From positions 15,565,296 to 15,629,295 of the forward strand of contig OX637292.1 in the NCBI GenBank assembly GCA_951799445.1: 64,000 nt of DNA, given 5' to 3'. Below, one piece after another: positions 36,990-50,789 of this stretch (within the stretch, counting starts at the first letter, position 1; every line of letters begins with the position of its first letter). A program made the position numbers and the translations under genes. Origin of the DNA: Pseudisothecium myosuroides (taxonomy: Eukaryota; Streptophyta; Bryopsida; Hypnales; Lembophyllaceae). The notes under the pieces were generated by a model that saw only the letters and a program-made list of their open reading frames with translations, did not search any database and was not told where the DNA came from.

Positions 36990-37277
36990 AGGTGGGCAAC
37001 CCAAAATGGAAGGTCACTGCCCCAAACCTACCATCATCAATCTGTGTACATTTCCAAAATCAATATGTACCTATGTGGAAGAAACAATTTTAGAATCTTG
37101 ATGACCAAAAAAAACTTTGACCTGTGATAATTCTTATGTACAGTATCCAAATATCGCGTTCTTTGGTATGTTGAAAACTCTTTTCACTTGCCAATAAGAA
37201 AATATGAAAATTTAACTAGTCTAACAATAGTAAGTAGGCACAATAGCAAAAAGTGGCAATTCTAGGGGTGCCCACTT
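36990..37277. mobile_element. TA-type MITE, family K (288 bp)
   Basis: AGGTGGGCAACCCAAAATGG left, GGGGTGCCCACTT right. Interior aligns with 46966-47241 (CCAAAAT.AATATGTACCTATG, 'GAAAATTTAA', 'GCAAAAAGTGGC'). Confidence 0.6.
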
Positions 37278-38031
37278 GAATTATTGGAATTCAATCTACT
37301 TGTTTTCATTTTCTTTGAACTTTGGAACCGTATAATGAAACTGACAATTTGTATGTCTATGATAGTTTGTATGTCTCTTGCAGTTTTTGGAATTAGTCCA
37401 ATATAGTAATGTTTATGTTCCAATAATTTAACTCAAAGGTCTACAGGAACCATATATATGGTACTATATTTGACTTCTAAATGACCAAGGAAGGATTAAA
37501 ATATGGCAAGACATACACCTTTGGATTGATAAATTAATATTTAGCATCTCGTGCTTGACCATTCCATTGACCATTTTGTAGCTTGTAAGACAAGTAAGAA
37601 GTGCAATAATGATCATAATTGAGAATACTATCTGTCATCAAAATAATCCAGATCAATATAAGTTTAAAATCGTATTTTTTATTATTACTATTGTATACTT
37701 CATTTCATATACCTTCTATATCAAACATGGAAAAACACCACATTGCATCCAAGATTGGAATTTTCATACCTCTAAGGGTAAAATAGTGTGATTTTGATAA
37801 ATTAGCATTACACACTAATATGATAAATCAATGTAGTGTAATTTGGGATTTGTATTGGTTGGATGAAGCTATTTATATTCCAGTGGTCCTCCTTTATGTT
37901 GTAGCTTGTTTATGGATTATGCATTTTCGATGCATTGACATATTCATGAGTGCTCAGATTGTGAATAAAACCTTAGTTACTCATCTAAATATCATGTGTA
38001 TATTCATTTAGATTTGAGTGATTTCATTCTA

Positions 38032-38220
38032 CAGGAGAACCTCTCTAAACTGATAGGTCCCGGACCGCTCTGATAGATTGGTTTATAGAGGTTTATTGGC
38101 TTTTGGAAGGTCATTTTTAGTCACAAACCTTGTTATGTGGTCCAGTCCAGGACCGGTCTGATAGATTGGCTTGTAGAGGTTTATCGACTTATAGAAGAAC
38201 GACTTAGGGAGGTTCTACTA
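38032..38220. mobile_element. Pogo/Lemi-type MITE (189 bp)
   Basis: CAGGAGAACCTCTCTAAACTG / GACTTAGGGAGGTTCTACTA ends with TA on both sides. Interior ACCGGTC and TTTTTAGTCACAAACCTTG blocks occur inverted in 52265-52717. Confidence 0.75.
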
Positions 38221-38222
38221 TA

Positions 38223-40915
38223 CTTGATTGCTTTGAAGGTGATTTAAAATAAAAAGTAATCAACTTATAGTTTGGAGAATGTTTTGGAAAATACTACGTT
38301 TTCTATTTTTAGAATATTACTGTTGCAAACAATAGACATGGATAAAAAATTTAGATCCGTGGCTCACATAAAAATGATTTAATCCAATAATGATTGTACG
38401 ATATTTCTTTTTAAAGGATATCTAACCATTTATATTTCTTATCTATCTTGACCTAAATCCACTTCAAAAATATTGTTGCTTAACTATTGGATTTTTTGAA
38501 AATGTATTATATTATTCATCCAATTTCAAAATCTTAGCTACGTATTTAGTATTCCTACAAATATGCAAATAAAAATCTAGTAATTCTACTATGAAGATTG
38601 TAAGAAAGACCACAGTGAATGAAAAATTTCTTCAGGATAATTCAACTAGCTATAACATGAGCGCATAGCTAGTGAATGGTAGAGATTGAAATATTGTAGT
38701 ATCATAACAGAGAAACTAAATTTTTGAGGGTGCCTTATCGATGTTGCATTTAGAATTTCAAAATTGATTAAAAAAAATTGTACAAGAAATTTCTTAAGAG
38801 AATGCATCATGACTATATAATTTTTTTTAAAAGATGGTGGCACTATCGCTAATAGAAAGACAGACTTGAAGTACCAAAGAATGACGTCAAACTTTGATGT
38901 TCAAGGTCCATATGGGTACTAGCTAATTGGGTCCAATTTGGGAGGCAATGTGTATAGGTAACTGTGATTTGCCCAAAACTCTAGAAGTTTTGTCTTTTAG
39001 TTAGTTTTTGAAGCTATTTATTTTCATTGTCCAATGACAAGATTTGAGTTTTCTTGTACCTATTCAAAGTACTTTCGGATGTGCTTCCGAGGATAGAAAT
39101 TTCAGGTTCTAATTATAAACCAATGCTGAGGGTAAATCTTCTAATTAGTTCATTGTTAGCCAGTGTATTCAAGAAAATAACCGGTTGGAATGTAAAAATA
39201 GAGGATCCCAAACTAGTCAAAAAAATTGGTAGGACCGGCAACTAGCCAGTGCAAAAACAAAAGGTGGATATGTAGCCACTATTTTCATGAAGTTGTCAAA
39301 TTTTAGCTGCTTGCCATTTCATATTGTAGGCTAATACTTGTGTTGTTGGAGGTGGGTATGTTTTAAGACAAAGCGAGGTTTGCTTTAAACTTGGTTGTGG
39401 TAGCCAATCTCCACTTTGTCATCCGTATCTGCCCGATGTAATGAAATTTGGAGTTTAGTTTCAGAATCAACATGTCTTTGAAAGAGGATTGTAGCCTTTG
39501 CAAATTTGAAGTTGAAGGAAAGTAGCTAGTTAGAATTTAATACTAGAGGACATTTTTATAAGGATAGGATTCAACCGGTGCCCTTGGAAAAAAAACATCA
39601 TCTCCTTCTACAAAAAAGAGGCAAATTACCGGGGGTAGCTTCCAAAACTTCTTGAACATTGTTAAAACCAATGAAAAGTTCAAAGTTTATTAGGAGTGGC
39701 AAATTCCAGAGTGCATTGAAGATGACCTGAATAGTCACTAGAAAAAAGTACAAGTTGAATGGCAAAATTTGTTGTTTTGTTTTGTTTTCACAAATGAAAT
39801 GGAATTTCATTGCAAAAACATAAAGTACAAGGCCACCAGCCAGGCCAAGTGTTTCAATCCCAAGACCTTGACCATGCCAGAAACAGTTGACCGAGGTCTC
39901 CCTGACAAACAAAATAGCCCAAAGGAAACAACAACACAAGGCAAGTGTGTTCGCTCGACGCTTGTCCATGTTTGCAACTAATGTAGACTACTGGTAGTTG
40001 GTGGAGGCATATGACCACCGTATTCCTGTCAAAGGCTCTGAAAAGCCTGTTGTTCACGTACTTCTGCGGACTTCTCTCCAACTTTGGACCCGCTTTCGAA
40101 ATTCAAAAGCTACGGCAGAAGGACCAAAGAAAAATAAGTACAAACATAAAAAGGCCAATATGAATGAAGATGGACTCTTTTAGGAATGTTCTAGTATATA
40201 AGGCGGATAGCAAGTACTTCATACTACGTCTTTGGTGTTTGCTTTTTTTTTTAAACATACAACCTTCGATGATGGTCGCAGCAAGGACTAACCTGACACA
40301 ACCATGGATATCCATGGACTTAATCTTTGTCAAGACCAAGTGGTGGGACAAACCAGCTCCTCGTACGCCAATACGAAGAGTCCCCACACGAGCAACGTCA
40401 ACATGAGGAATGGAACCGGGAACCTCATGGATTCCAACGGAAGTCCCTGGCTACCACCTGGTTATCACCTAGGGTAGTTTAAGGTCATTGCAAATCATTG
40501 GTGTTTGCTTTTCGAAGTAGACTCTAAGAGCATCTCCTGCAGTCCTCTAATTAGCTACGCTCTTTTAATTGAGATTTGTCCAATTTAGAGGAGATGTCAC
40601 TTGTACAAAATCCAACAATACAGCTTCCTAAAATATACTTCCAACCATTTACAAGTCACACAACTCCCCAAAATATACTCCCAACCAATCACAAGTCACA
40701 GAATTTGCAAAAATAATGAGTAAACTATAATTTATTACGACGACTTGCTAATTCCAAGAGAATACGAAGTGTGTAGAGGGTTCTAAGTGACCCCTTCAAA
40801 TATGGCTTATTTGAAGGGGGAGTGAAGGTTGAGCCTGACATACACTAGAATTGATTGCTTATTATCCAATAATTAGAAGAGAGGGGATATTTGGAGGGCT
40901 GCAGGAGATACTCTA
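38223..40915. repeat. Gene-poor sequence with retroelement-like dispersed repeats
   Basis: Bases about 39340-39560 match about 46150-46460 directly, sharing TGATTTGGAGTTTAGTTTCA-like, CAAATTTGAAGTTGAAGGAAAG and GATGCAACCGGTGCC-like blocks. Bases about 39000-39240 match about 45420-45700 in inverted order. Frames at 39598-39969 and 40103-40406 have no recognised domain. The ends of these repeats could not be set. Confidence 0.45.
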
Positions 40916-41180
40916 AGGTGGGTACCTCTAAAATTGTCACTTTTTTGCTATTGTTCCTAGTTATAATTATTAGACTGGTCAAATTTTCATTAATTTTCTT
41001 TTTGCCAAGTGAAAGGAGGTTCCAACTTACCAAACAACATGACATTTTGATGTCGTATGCAAAAGCTAGGAAGGGTCAAAGTTCTTTTTTGGTACATGTT
41101 TAAAAATCATTTCTTCAACATATGTATATATTGATTTTGGAGATGTATACATAGTGGTGATGGCAGTTTTAAGCAGGGTA
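40916..41180. mobile_element. TA-type MITE, family K (right end decayed)
   Basis: AGGTGGGTACCTCTAAAATTG follows TA. The interior (GCAAGTGAAAGGAGGTTCCAA-like and TATATTGATTTTGGA blocks) aligns with 31721-31973. No clean right terminus was seen. Confidence 0.5.
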
Positions 41181-41464
41181 TGATTATTTGGGATATATCC
41201 ACATTATACCTTGCGTACAATTTGTACCACAAACTATTAATATCTTAAATTTGTAATTTTTCTATTGTTTGTAAAGAAAAAGTTCTTCAACATTACGACC
41301 TATTTTGAAATATATTATACAAGATGCAAAAAATTTGAACTCAAAATCTGCAATTTGCATACATAGTAAGAATTCAAAAGTTTCTTATTCATCATTTCCA
41401 TGATTACATAAATTAGTGTAAAGTGTCAATAAAATTGCATGGAACAACCTAATGAGAGTATTTA

Positions 41465-41818
41465 AGGTAGAGGTACCCATTTTGGATAGCCCCTTTGTAA
41501 TGGCTTTATAGGATGACCTACAGTGGACAACAATTGGATGTTTTGTTCATTGAAAAAAATTCTTTGTTTGTACCTTCTCATCCATTCATCTCTTTTCCCT
41601 TCTTAATTAGGGAGAAGTTGCAAAGCTAACCGTTGTAGGTGAATCTATGAGCTCAGAATGGGTCCAAATGAAAAAACTACACTTATATTGAACAAAATTC
41701 ATTTTTTTTCATTCTTCCTCATCCTTATTTCTGCATATATTGAACTCAATTTTTCAACAAATTTCCCATATTCTACAAGTTGAAATGCTTAAATTATCCG
41801 TTATAGGTACCTCTACCT
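41465..41818. mobile_element. TA-type MITE (354 bp)
   Basis: AGGTAGAGGTACC left, GGTACCTCTACCT right, TA at 41463-41464 and 41819-41820. Ends resemble family K (AGGTGGGTACC) but the interior is different. Confidence 0.7.
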
Positions 41819-44034
41819 TAGTGCACATCTTGTTGTTATGCATGCAATCAACCCCTTATGCATGATATGATCAATAAGAACGTTTTTTTGGGGAACAAGA
41901 ACTATCACATGCCCTCACTATGCTGGCTTAAATTTAGAGGGATCTACCTAGACAGATAACATTGTATAACCAAGTGATGGTCCTCTAGATGCTGGAAAAA
42001 CTATTACCATATGCCTTCCTAGATGCCTTGGAGAGACTTTGAGTTAATTGGCAAAGATCGGGTTTGGCTTTGGAGCCATTAATAAGACAATTTTGTTCAC
42101 TCTGAGAGTCCCCTTTCTAAGAATGCAAAAGGGCCCCCTGGTTCATTGATAAATAATGTTATATGCAAGCAAAAACATGTCATTGTATTGCTGAAAAAAC
42201 AACCTTTGATTAGTAATTAAGTTAGGAGGCTTTGAAATTGCACGGGCATTAAGAACTGCCCCTATAAATAACTGTGAAATGGTCATGGGGTTTTTCTAAA
42301 ATTGACTTCTATAGTCATTGAATGAATCAAGGAAAAAAGCATTATTAATTGCAAGAGTCAATAATTCTCTTTGCTTTCCCCATCTTTCTTTAGAATTGCA
42401 AGTGAATGGTTTAGGGTCATAAATAGGGACTACAACTCAACTCGTTTGAAAATACATAACTAATTCAATAATGCTTCAAAAAATATGAAGCCACTTGTGT
42501 TAGATTCCTCATCTATTTCTATTTGTCTGAAAAATGATCTAAAAATATTCCCATCCAATAAAATACATGAAAAAGGCGGACCAGCCCTTAGATGAGCGCG
42601 GTTTCTGAGCCTCCTACCTTTAAGGCTGCCACATTACTACGGCAAAATGTTGGATGGACATCCAAACTTATTAGTTGACAATGACACCCCTAAAAAGGTG
42701 CAATGTCTCCTTTGAAAGGGCAGTGAAGGTGGTGTAACTTAAGTTGCACTATTATCAGTTTCCTCACGCTGAAGCAGCAGTGCTGAATGTGCTGCAATTG
42801 GGGAGTCTGTCACAACAGCGCAACAATTCATGCTTCTTTTGATGATGGGACAGCCCCAGTCCGAGGGTCTGGGTTTCCAGAGGAAAACTCCTCCACTACT
42901 CAACAACATGTGAACTTCCTTGGTATCATTCTCTTTGTTTTCACAAGATGCATTTATCGATCTAAGAGCATGCCCACCCCCATTCACCACACTTGGCCAG
43001 AGTGGGTTTGGTAGGGGCCAGGAGGCAGGGCATCCCAGTTACTACTCCCACTCATCAAACTATTTTTGAGATTCTGGGCGCACCACATGTTTCCATTTCT
43101 CCCTCTGCATCCCATGGACGAGGAAATTTTCCCATAGCCTGGAGTTGATTGTAATGTAAGGTAGTCTGCTCTAAAAGCAACTAGGCTGTAAAATCGATCA
43201 TGGCTTAGAGGTACATTTTGCTTTCTTCCATGTACTGACAGTTTACATTTTAGGATCTAGTCGCTTTTAGTGACACCTGCATTTCAACTTCAAAAATTTA
43301 TAACTAATTCCACAAAGGTCCAAAAAATATGAAATGAATTGGATTAGATGCGAATTCCATTTTTCTTCCTACTAAAATTGACTGAAAATTGTTTCAAGGA
43401 GTTTAGCTTCCTCCAAATGGCAAACAACTCTTAGATGGTTGGTTTATGAGCCTCCTAACTTATCCTCCTTGGGTCTGGAGCCAATAAGATTAAGAGACGT
43501 AAGTTTATTAGGAATTTTTTTTGAAGGAATTAAGGCACCTTCAATGCACATGCAGGTTGTTAATGATGCTGGAGGGAGTTACTGTGCTGATCAGGTTGGT
43601 TGCCCGGCCTACCTTGGGGGACTCGAAGTTGCAATGTGCACCATGTGTAGAGAGCCCGTTGGGCTATCTTCCCCGTGGCTATTTGGCTAGGCAACAATGG
43701 CCATGTTCTAAGTCTTGGGGTTTTGAATCAGAATTTGAACTTGTAGTTTTTGCACTAGAAAGTGTGATAAAAGAAATTGAGTAGTGGCTTTGAGGTTGCC
43801 CATAGCTTCTTCCGCTCATCACTGATTGGTCATTTGAATCCAAAAGGACCATTGTCCCCTCATGGGACAAATTGGATTTCAGGCAAGTACCTACGCTCGC
43901 AATTTTTTTCATGATTTTTTGAAAATAGAAAAATTGATTAGTTTTGTGGGAATATAATTTTTTCAATTGGTACTTGGGAACAAAAGAGTTGCCCAAATAA
44001 GCTCAAAATAGGAAAGACCAGGCAACAAAAAAAA
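41819..44034. repeat. Gene-poor mosaic of dispersed repeats
   Basis: Holds second copies of the repeats at 36040-36300 (41930-42180), 3400-3650 (42240-42500) and 36667-36915 (43230-43460, inverted). About 42740-43140 is more GC-rich, with several short overlapping frames on both strands but no recognised domain. No gene is supported. Confidence 0.45.
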
Positions 44035-44721
44035 ATTTAATTTTTAATTTTTTAATTTTATAGATTATATTTTTGTCTACATGGAAAGCTTTGATTCATT
44101 TCATTTGGATTTGCCATGTGAAAGTTATGGACAATCTTGTTTTTGGACATTTAGAGCATCTTTTTGAAAAAATAACTTGTAGGATCAATTTCTAATTGGA
44201 ATTTTTACAATTTTTCAAAAAAAGTTCCACATGGCTTAATTTTCTTGCTAGAACAATCTCACCATTGGAATTAGTGCATTCTAATTCCATGTTTGAGATA
44301 TTGATAATTTAGATTTTCCTTCTATCTTATACCTACCTCTACTTAACAATTTTTTTAAGAATGAAAATTAAGTTTTCTTGAATTTCTTTTTTCCCCTAGA
44401 CTCTCAACTCAATCCCCACCATAAAGATTTAAAGCTTAAAATTTTTAGTGCAAAAAGTTTAAGTTAAGAATGTTTAGAGTTAAAAAATCTAGTCACGCAA
44501 GGTACTGAAAAACTTATTTTCTTCACTTTAAACGCAAATATCTTGTGGTCAAAAATTTTGAATTTTTTTCTATGCATTTTTATACTATTTAGGTATAAGA
44601 TCCTATGGTTAAATGTGCAAAAAAACAAAAATACTTTTCAATATTTTTTACTCTTTGCACTAGAAATGGCAGTTTTGAGTGTTTTTTGGCCCCCCAAAGG
44701 CCTTGGGCCTTTAAAGGGCCG
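44035..44721. mobile_element. TTAA-type element, family L (inverted, left end lost)
   Basis: Ends GGGCCTTTAAAGGGCCG directly before TTAA (44722-44725). Read backwards it aligns with 31977 to about 32700 (AAACTGCCATTTCTA, AAGATATTTGCGTTT-like, GTACCTTGCG). The other terminus is missing. Confidence 0.55.
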
Positions 44722-44725
44722 TTAA

Positions 44726-46965
44726 ACAAGCTACATGATGCCCATTAAAGGAAGATTTTGAAATTCAAGTTTGGACAACCCTCCTAGAACCTCAAATGTC
44801 CTTTGAGGATTAAACCTTGATGTTTTGGGAGCCGAATTGTGGTTGTAATAACATGGTGCTTTTTGTAAATGTGACGTAGAAGGTACATGAGACATAGATC
44901 GTACACGAATTGATGCATATAACAACGACTTCCAATTTTGATCATTCTTGCTCCTCCAACATGCAAGAAAAACTTACATTATGGCCACTTAGGGACGTTT
45001 TACACTACATCCCAAGTCTTATCTTTCTATATCCTAATTCAAGGCCAAATCCCAACTTTCTTGGCTTGTAAAAGGTGAATTAAAATTAATATATGTGGGA
45101 CTTGGGACTTACAATGTAAAGGCAAGAGTCCCAACTTTAAGTTCCAACCTTAAGTCCCAATTTGTTTCTTGTATAATACTATATGAAAATTAAGTGCCCC
45201 CAAATGAATCAAAAAGCCCAAACTCCATAAGGGCACTTTTAGCATCCAATTTCTTTGGAAAAAATTGGAAAAAAATTCAACTTGATAGGATGATTTATAT
45301 GATATTTTTTTCTTTCTTTTATATTCAAAAAAATTGTTGGAACTTGAAGGTTCAGTTGGGGTTTCATTTTGGCTAAGTTCAATTTGGCCTTCAAGTCATA
45401 CTTCCTTGGCACCAAAACTCTAGCAACCTAGATATAAGCCTTGGATTCAAAATAGCAAGTGGCTAAAATTTGACGTTTTCATAAGAACTACAGCTATATA
45501 TCTACCTTTAATTTCTGCACAATAGTTGGTTGTCAACCCTACCAATTTTTTGTCCGGTTTTGGATCCTCCATTTTTTTACTCCAATTAGTTATTTATCTA
45601 AAGGCACTAGCTAACAATGAACTAACCAATGATTCTCTCCAAACATTGCACATGCAGTCTACATGGACATTGCAAGGATAGTACAATTATACTAGGCAAC
45701 TCATAATTGTCTATCCTATTCTGCCGAGTATTTTGCCATTCAAAGAATTTTGCTTAACATAGAATATAGAATACAATTGCCATGTTTAGACTCATATTAT
45801 TCTTACATAATTCCAACCAAGCATACCAAATTTGGATTTTTTAAATGCAAGATTTCATTTTTGGTGAATTTTTAGAGTCAATTTTTATTGTGTTACATAA
45901 TACTTTACTGAAAACAACTGGTGATGAATTTTATTAATTTGGTTTCATTGATATGTAAGAAACATCCATAGACACATCTTTCATGTTAAAAACCACTCCA
46001 TGAAGTAACAAAAATATGATCTATAAAGTATTCAATGTGAAGTGTTGTATGACCAAATTTTGTAAAATATATATTTCTATATTTCAACTAGATTTTCGCC
46101 ACTTGCCATTTTGGATTCAAAGCTAATATCCAAGTTGCTAGAGGCAAGTATACTTTTAGACAAGGCAGGTATTGCTTTAGGGTTGGCTGTTGAAGGGCTT
46201 GGAATGCGTAGCGAAGGCGAGGGCGGGGATCTGTTTAGGATTAATGTTGGTCGTGGCAATCACCCCCTGCTTTGTCGTCCACATTTGCTCGATGTAATGA
46301 ATTGATTTGGAGTTTAGTTTCAAAACCGACATGTTATTGAAAGAGGAACATTGTTACCTTCACAAATTTGAAGTTGAAGGAAAGTATCCGGTGAGAATTT
46401 GATACTAGAGAAAATGAACCAGGAAATTTTGATAAGGAGAAGATGCAACCGGTGCCTTTGGACCCCCTCCCCTCAACTCACCCCCACCCCGCTCCTCCTA
46501 CATAGAGGGGAGGTAAATCAGCATACGAACTCCGAAAACGTCCCGTACGGTGCTACACGTGTAACCCCAAGTGGATGTCCTTGTCGATCTTTGGAAAGCA
46601 AGAGCAGAAGTAACTTACTAGTGAAGGCCCCGGGTGCACAGTCGCACACAATGATGGTGTTCCAGAATGTTGTTGTTGCTGCTTTGCTTTTACAATTTCC
46701 ATGTTGAAATATCAATCATTTTGCTGGTCCCAAGATCGTCGGTCGCCATGAATAAAGTGGCTACCGTTGATGGAGGGGTGGTGCAAAGAAGTTATACTTC
46801 TTCATACACATAAGGTCGTGGCACCGTCAAAACAAGCGTTTCAGTGTCATCCATGTGGCCACAGCAAATTGTAGCAAAAAGACATCGCAAGTAGAATCTG
46901 AATATTTTGCTACTCAAAGAATATGCAAAGCAACACATTGTTGTAGGCTCCCATGATGGGTCCTA
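44726..46965. repeat. Gene-poor sequence with repeats paired to 39.0-39.6 kb
   Basis: About 45420-45700 is an inverted partner of 39000-39240. About 46090-46460 is a direct partner of 39340-39560. About 46440-46720 is more GC-rich, and its 102-codon frame has no recognised domain. No gene is supported. Confidence 0.45.
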
Positions 46966-47241
46966 AGGTGGGCACCTCCAAATGTGTCACTAACCCTGAA
47001 CCACCATCTTTACTCTATGTGCATCTCCAAAATAAGTTATGTACCTATGAGGAAGAAATAACTTTAGAACCAAACTTTCTTCCTCCATAACTTTTGTATA
47101 TGAATGTATTCAAATGTTGCATTCTTTGGTGGATTGGAACCTCCTTTCCCTTGCCACCAAGAATATATGAAAATTTAATCAGTCTGAATAATAGTAATTA
47201 GGCACATTAGCAAAAAGTGGCGTTTTTGGAGGTACCCACCT
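46966..47241. mobile_element. TA-type MITE, family K (276 bp, best-preserved copy)
   Basis: AGGTGGGCACCTCCAAATGTG / TTTTTGGAGGTACCCACCT inverted ends with TA at 46964-46965 and 47242-47243. Confidence 0.78.
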
Positions 47242-48269
47242 TAGACTCACTAAGCAAATACACATTGTTGAAACCTTGAAGCAACAGAGAGATGATGCAT
47301 GAATAGTGACACTATAATAATAGCTACTTGATCATTTACTCTTGAAACTCTAATTAGTAAACTACACTCTTCATTCTATTTAGTATGGTCCACACAAAAT
47401 AAATACCATTATAATATTTAGAATAATTTCTTTCATTATTGCTCCCATGATTTAAAGAATCCACACTATTCAATGATTGAGTTTTTTCATTTTTATTTTG
47501 AATAGTGTTACAATTACCTATGTATGGGATCTTTGCCATTTATGGTGTTTACAATGTAGGAATTCACAAACATGGAGGGAAGTATAGCCTATAGTAATTG
47601 ATGATAAAAGCCCTATTAAGTGGGGCCCTATGTTTGTAGAAGTAATAATTATGAATATTTATGAAACAATACTAAATAGAATGAAGAGTGGAGCAGTTTT
47701 ATATGCAAATTTGATTACTTAGCTATTTGGCAAAAAATGGAAATTCATTGACGTACGTGGTAGTTAAGGTGCCACTACCTTATCAAAGGTTATTCTAGGT
47801 GCTTGTTGATGGAAGAAGACTTTGTGACACAAATTAATATTCATTAACCAAAAGTCTATCAATTTTACAAAAAGTAGCTATTAGATATTAATTTATGACT
47901 ATATTATGTTTTTTTTATGGTATATTTGTTTTGCATTTCCATTAAAAAAATATTTCTATGTATATTATAAGTTTGCAAATATTTTATGAGTGTATATCAT
48001 AAGTGAAGGGTAAGATCAATACATCTCTTTTGATTATTTAATTTTTCTAGAAAAAGGTTCAATAGATATTGAATAGATGTATTTATAAGCGTTTTTTCCA
48101 TGCAACTCTAAAAAAAACTATTCTTAAATAATTTTTGGAATCTATTTTTAGAATTATTTTTCAACAAATATGGCCTACAATTATTGTAATTGATGGCACA
48201 TGTTTGAATTCAATACAATCATCACCACTGTGCTTTAGCTTGTTAGGCTTTTATTATACAATAGAAACT

Positions 48270-48466
48270 CCCAAAACCAAACTTGTACCCAATAGTGTCA
48301 CTCTTTAGACATGGTAGTTATTTTAGAACCTAAATTTAGGTAGACCATAGATAGCTTATTGTTTGTTGATGAAAATGATAAGCTATCAATAGTTTACCTA
48401 GATTTAGGTTTTTAAATCATTATTTTACCTAGAAAGTGACACCATTGGACACAAGTTGGATTTTGG
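48270..48466. repeat. Foldback element, about 200 bp
   Basis: Left arm CCCAAAACCAAACTTGTACCC…AGTGTCAC…TAAATTTAGGTAGACC…ATAGCTTATTG mirrors the right arm back to CAAGTTGGATTTTGGG around a short centre near 48368. No frame. Outer ends are unclear, so the transposon class is not assigned. Confidence 0.72.
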
Positions 48467-48918
48467 GTGCCCCAACCTTAAAGATTACTTCCATTGTTTT
48501 ATATCCAAACATCATTTTAAAGCTGAATTTGGCATTCTAAAGTATTCATAAATTTGAGCATTGCCATATTCTCATTCTAAAGAGCCTTATCTTTTCTACA
48601 AACATGAAAATTTGTAACAACTTCGTTGCACAAAATAATATAACTTTAATGATTTTTGTAGCTAATAATGAAAAAAGATTGGTACTGAATGTATCCATTG
48701 ACATAAAAAAATCCATTGATCCAAGATTTCTTGCCAAGGTGAAAGAAGTAAAAAAATTCTCTCAATAATAGTTATAATAATAAATCAATGATTCAAAAGT
48801 AAAATGAATTTTTTATTTTGTCTATTATTTTATTTTTCTACATTCTAGTTAAGAATTTTGAATCAATTAGTAAAAAAATGCTCATATTGGAGATATTAAA
48901 ATTAGATAATTAAATTAA

Positions 48919-49474
48919 CCTCTTAAAGACCAAGTGTTCAAATTTTGAACAACAGATGAACGCAAACACATTTCAAGCACACAGAAATGTTTTTTTTTTC
49001 ATCCATCATTTTTTTTGAAGATTCTTGTATTTATTCTTTAATATTTGTATGGTATAGATTCTAAAGATTTTGCTTTGCAAATATTCTATAATTCAAAGGC
49101 TCCTAGTAGTTTTGACCTCAAAAAATAACATTTTCGATTCAAAAACATCCTGAATAAAAAGTAAAATAAAAATCTTCAAAAATCATTGTAATTAGAACTT
49201 AACATTTGAACTTACCAGAAAAAAAGCTCTTGAGAAAATCATCCATCTTTAGTCTACAATTGATATTAAACAAAATTTCCAAATTTTATGCTTCCAATTT
49301 TATTGAAAAGTATTAGTTTGTAAACCAATTGATCTAATCATATGGATATGATCTTGGATCATTTCTTACAACTACCATATTGTTTGAGTCATCATTAAAT
49401 TATTCTTCTAAATTGCATTTTGTAACACATCTTTACAATTTAGGAAATTTGGACTATTTGGATGGGTCTAAGGC
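48919..49474. mobile_element. TTAA-type element, family G (decayed right end)
   Basis: CTCTTAAAGACCAAGTG after TTAA (48915-48918). The interior matches 24350-24924 closely (GAAGATTTTGCTTTGCAA.TATTCTATAATTCAAAGG). The right end, near GGGTCTAAGGCCTAAC, is degenerate. Confidence 0.58.
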
Positions 49475-50785
49475 CTAACAACTTTTTGACAATGGAAGTT
49501 TCCAATAAATAACCCAACTTTGATATTTTTTTGCACATAGATGTGCTTGAAAACTTTAATTTTTACCATACAAAAGTAAAGACTACTTTGTCTAATATTC
49601 TTGGAATTAATTGTGGAAAATATTGGCTATTGGATTTTTAGACTATAACAATTTTGGATGATCAACTTTATAGGCAAAAAAAGTAGTTTGGGGGAAAGAA
49701 AAATCATGAGAAGATGAATAATGTTTTTTTAATCTCTCCCCCCAAAAAAATTATTTTGGAATCTAAGGTAAACATAATTTTTTTTAATTTTTAAAAATGA
49801 GCAATAAAAGTATCTCTCAAATTTGTACACATTTCAAATAGAAGGAATAGAAAAACAAAACTGACCAAATCGGATCCTACAAAAATAATAAAAATTTATA
49901 TATGCGTCAATTTTTGAAATTTAATAATTGATATTATTAGCAAATTGTTTAGAACATCTTCAAATTTTTAGAATCATTCTAGTTATTTTGTGTTTTAATT
50001 ACACATGATTGAACCTTGTATTTTTAAAATTGCTAAATGTATAAAATTGATTTTTTTTTCTTTAGACCTAGTTTGTTTGTGCAAAGTAAAGATTAGAAAT
50101 GTCTAAGAAACTTTTTTTTCTATTTCTACTATTCATTGGAAAAAGAATAAGTTTTACTCCCTTTTTCTTTTAGACGACATTTTCTAAATATATTTTTAAA
50201 TACTTCCCACATTGAAATTTTGAAAATGGGAAATGTAACAAGTATGTCAACTTCTTACTCTACAAGATCCTACTTTACAAAATATTGAGATTTATTTCAT
50301 CCTACCAAGAATTTGCCATAGAAAAATTGGAAGTGAACACATTGTATTCTCTTAGTCCTTGAGGGATTAAGGGGTTAATCTTTGAAGGATATTGAGGCCA
50401 AAAAGTGATGAATGGATGCATGACATTTATTTTTTATTTTTTACAAAGTGCCAAAGTGGTAATATAAAATGTTGTAGTAGAGTTCCAAATTTCAACACTC
50501 ATCTATAGATTTGATAGAAAATATCACATTTAGCACAAATCACATATTCATAATTTTGTTTTCATCCACAATCTAGCAATTTCATCTAAGATTTTTTTTT
50601 AATTTGAAGTTTTTTCACCAAAAAACTTCAAAATTTGTCACTATTTTTCTGGTGCAATTTGGTAATATTTCGTCCCCTAACCCCCCTGGATGAATGGCTT
50701 TCATTATTCACTGCAGAAACAAAGAATGCGCCAACTGGTCCTATAATTACAGGAGTTTTTGTTACTAACTTGGTCATGGGGGGTG
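49475..50785. other. AT-rich intergenic, no gene seen
   Basis: One TTAAGGGGTTAA motif at about 50373-50384 looks like a lone end of a TTAA-type element. Nothing else is recognised. Confidence 0.4.
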
Positions 50786-50789
50786 TTAA

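Noticed and set aside
39598..40406. Possible small genes on both strands (123, 94 and 80 codons)
   Set aside because: Frames overlap on opposite strands, show no known domain or splice pattern, and lie beside dispersed repeats.
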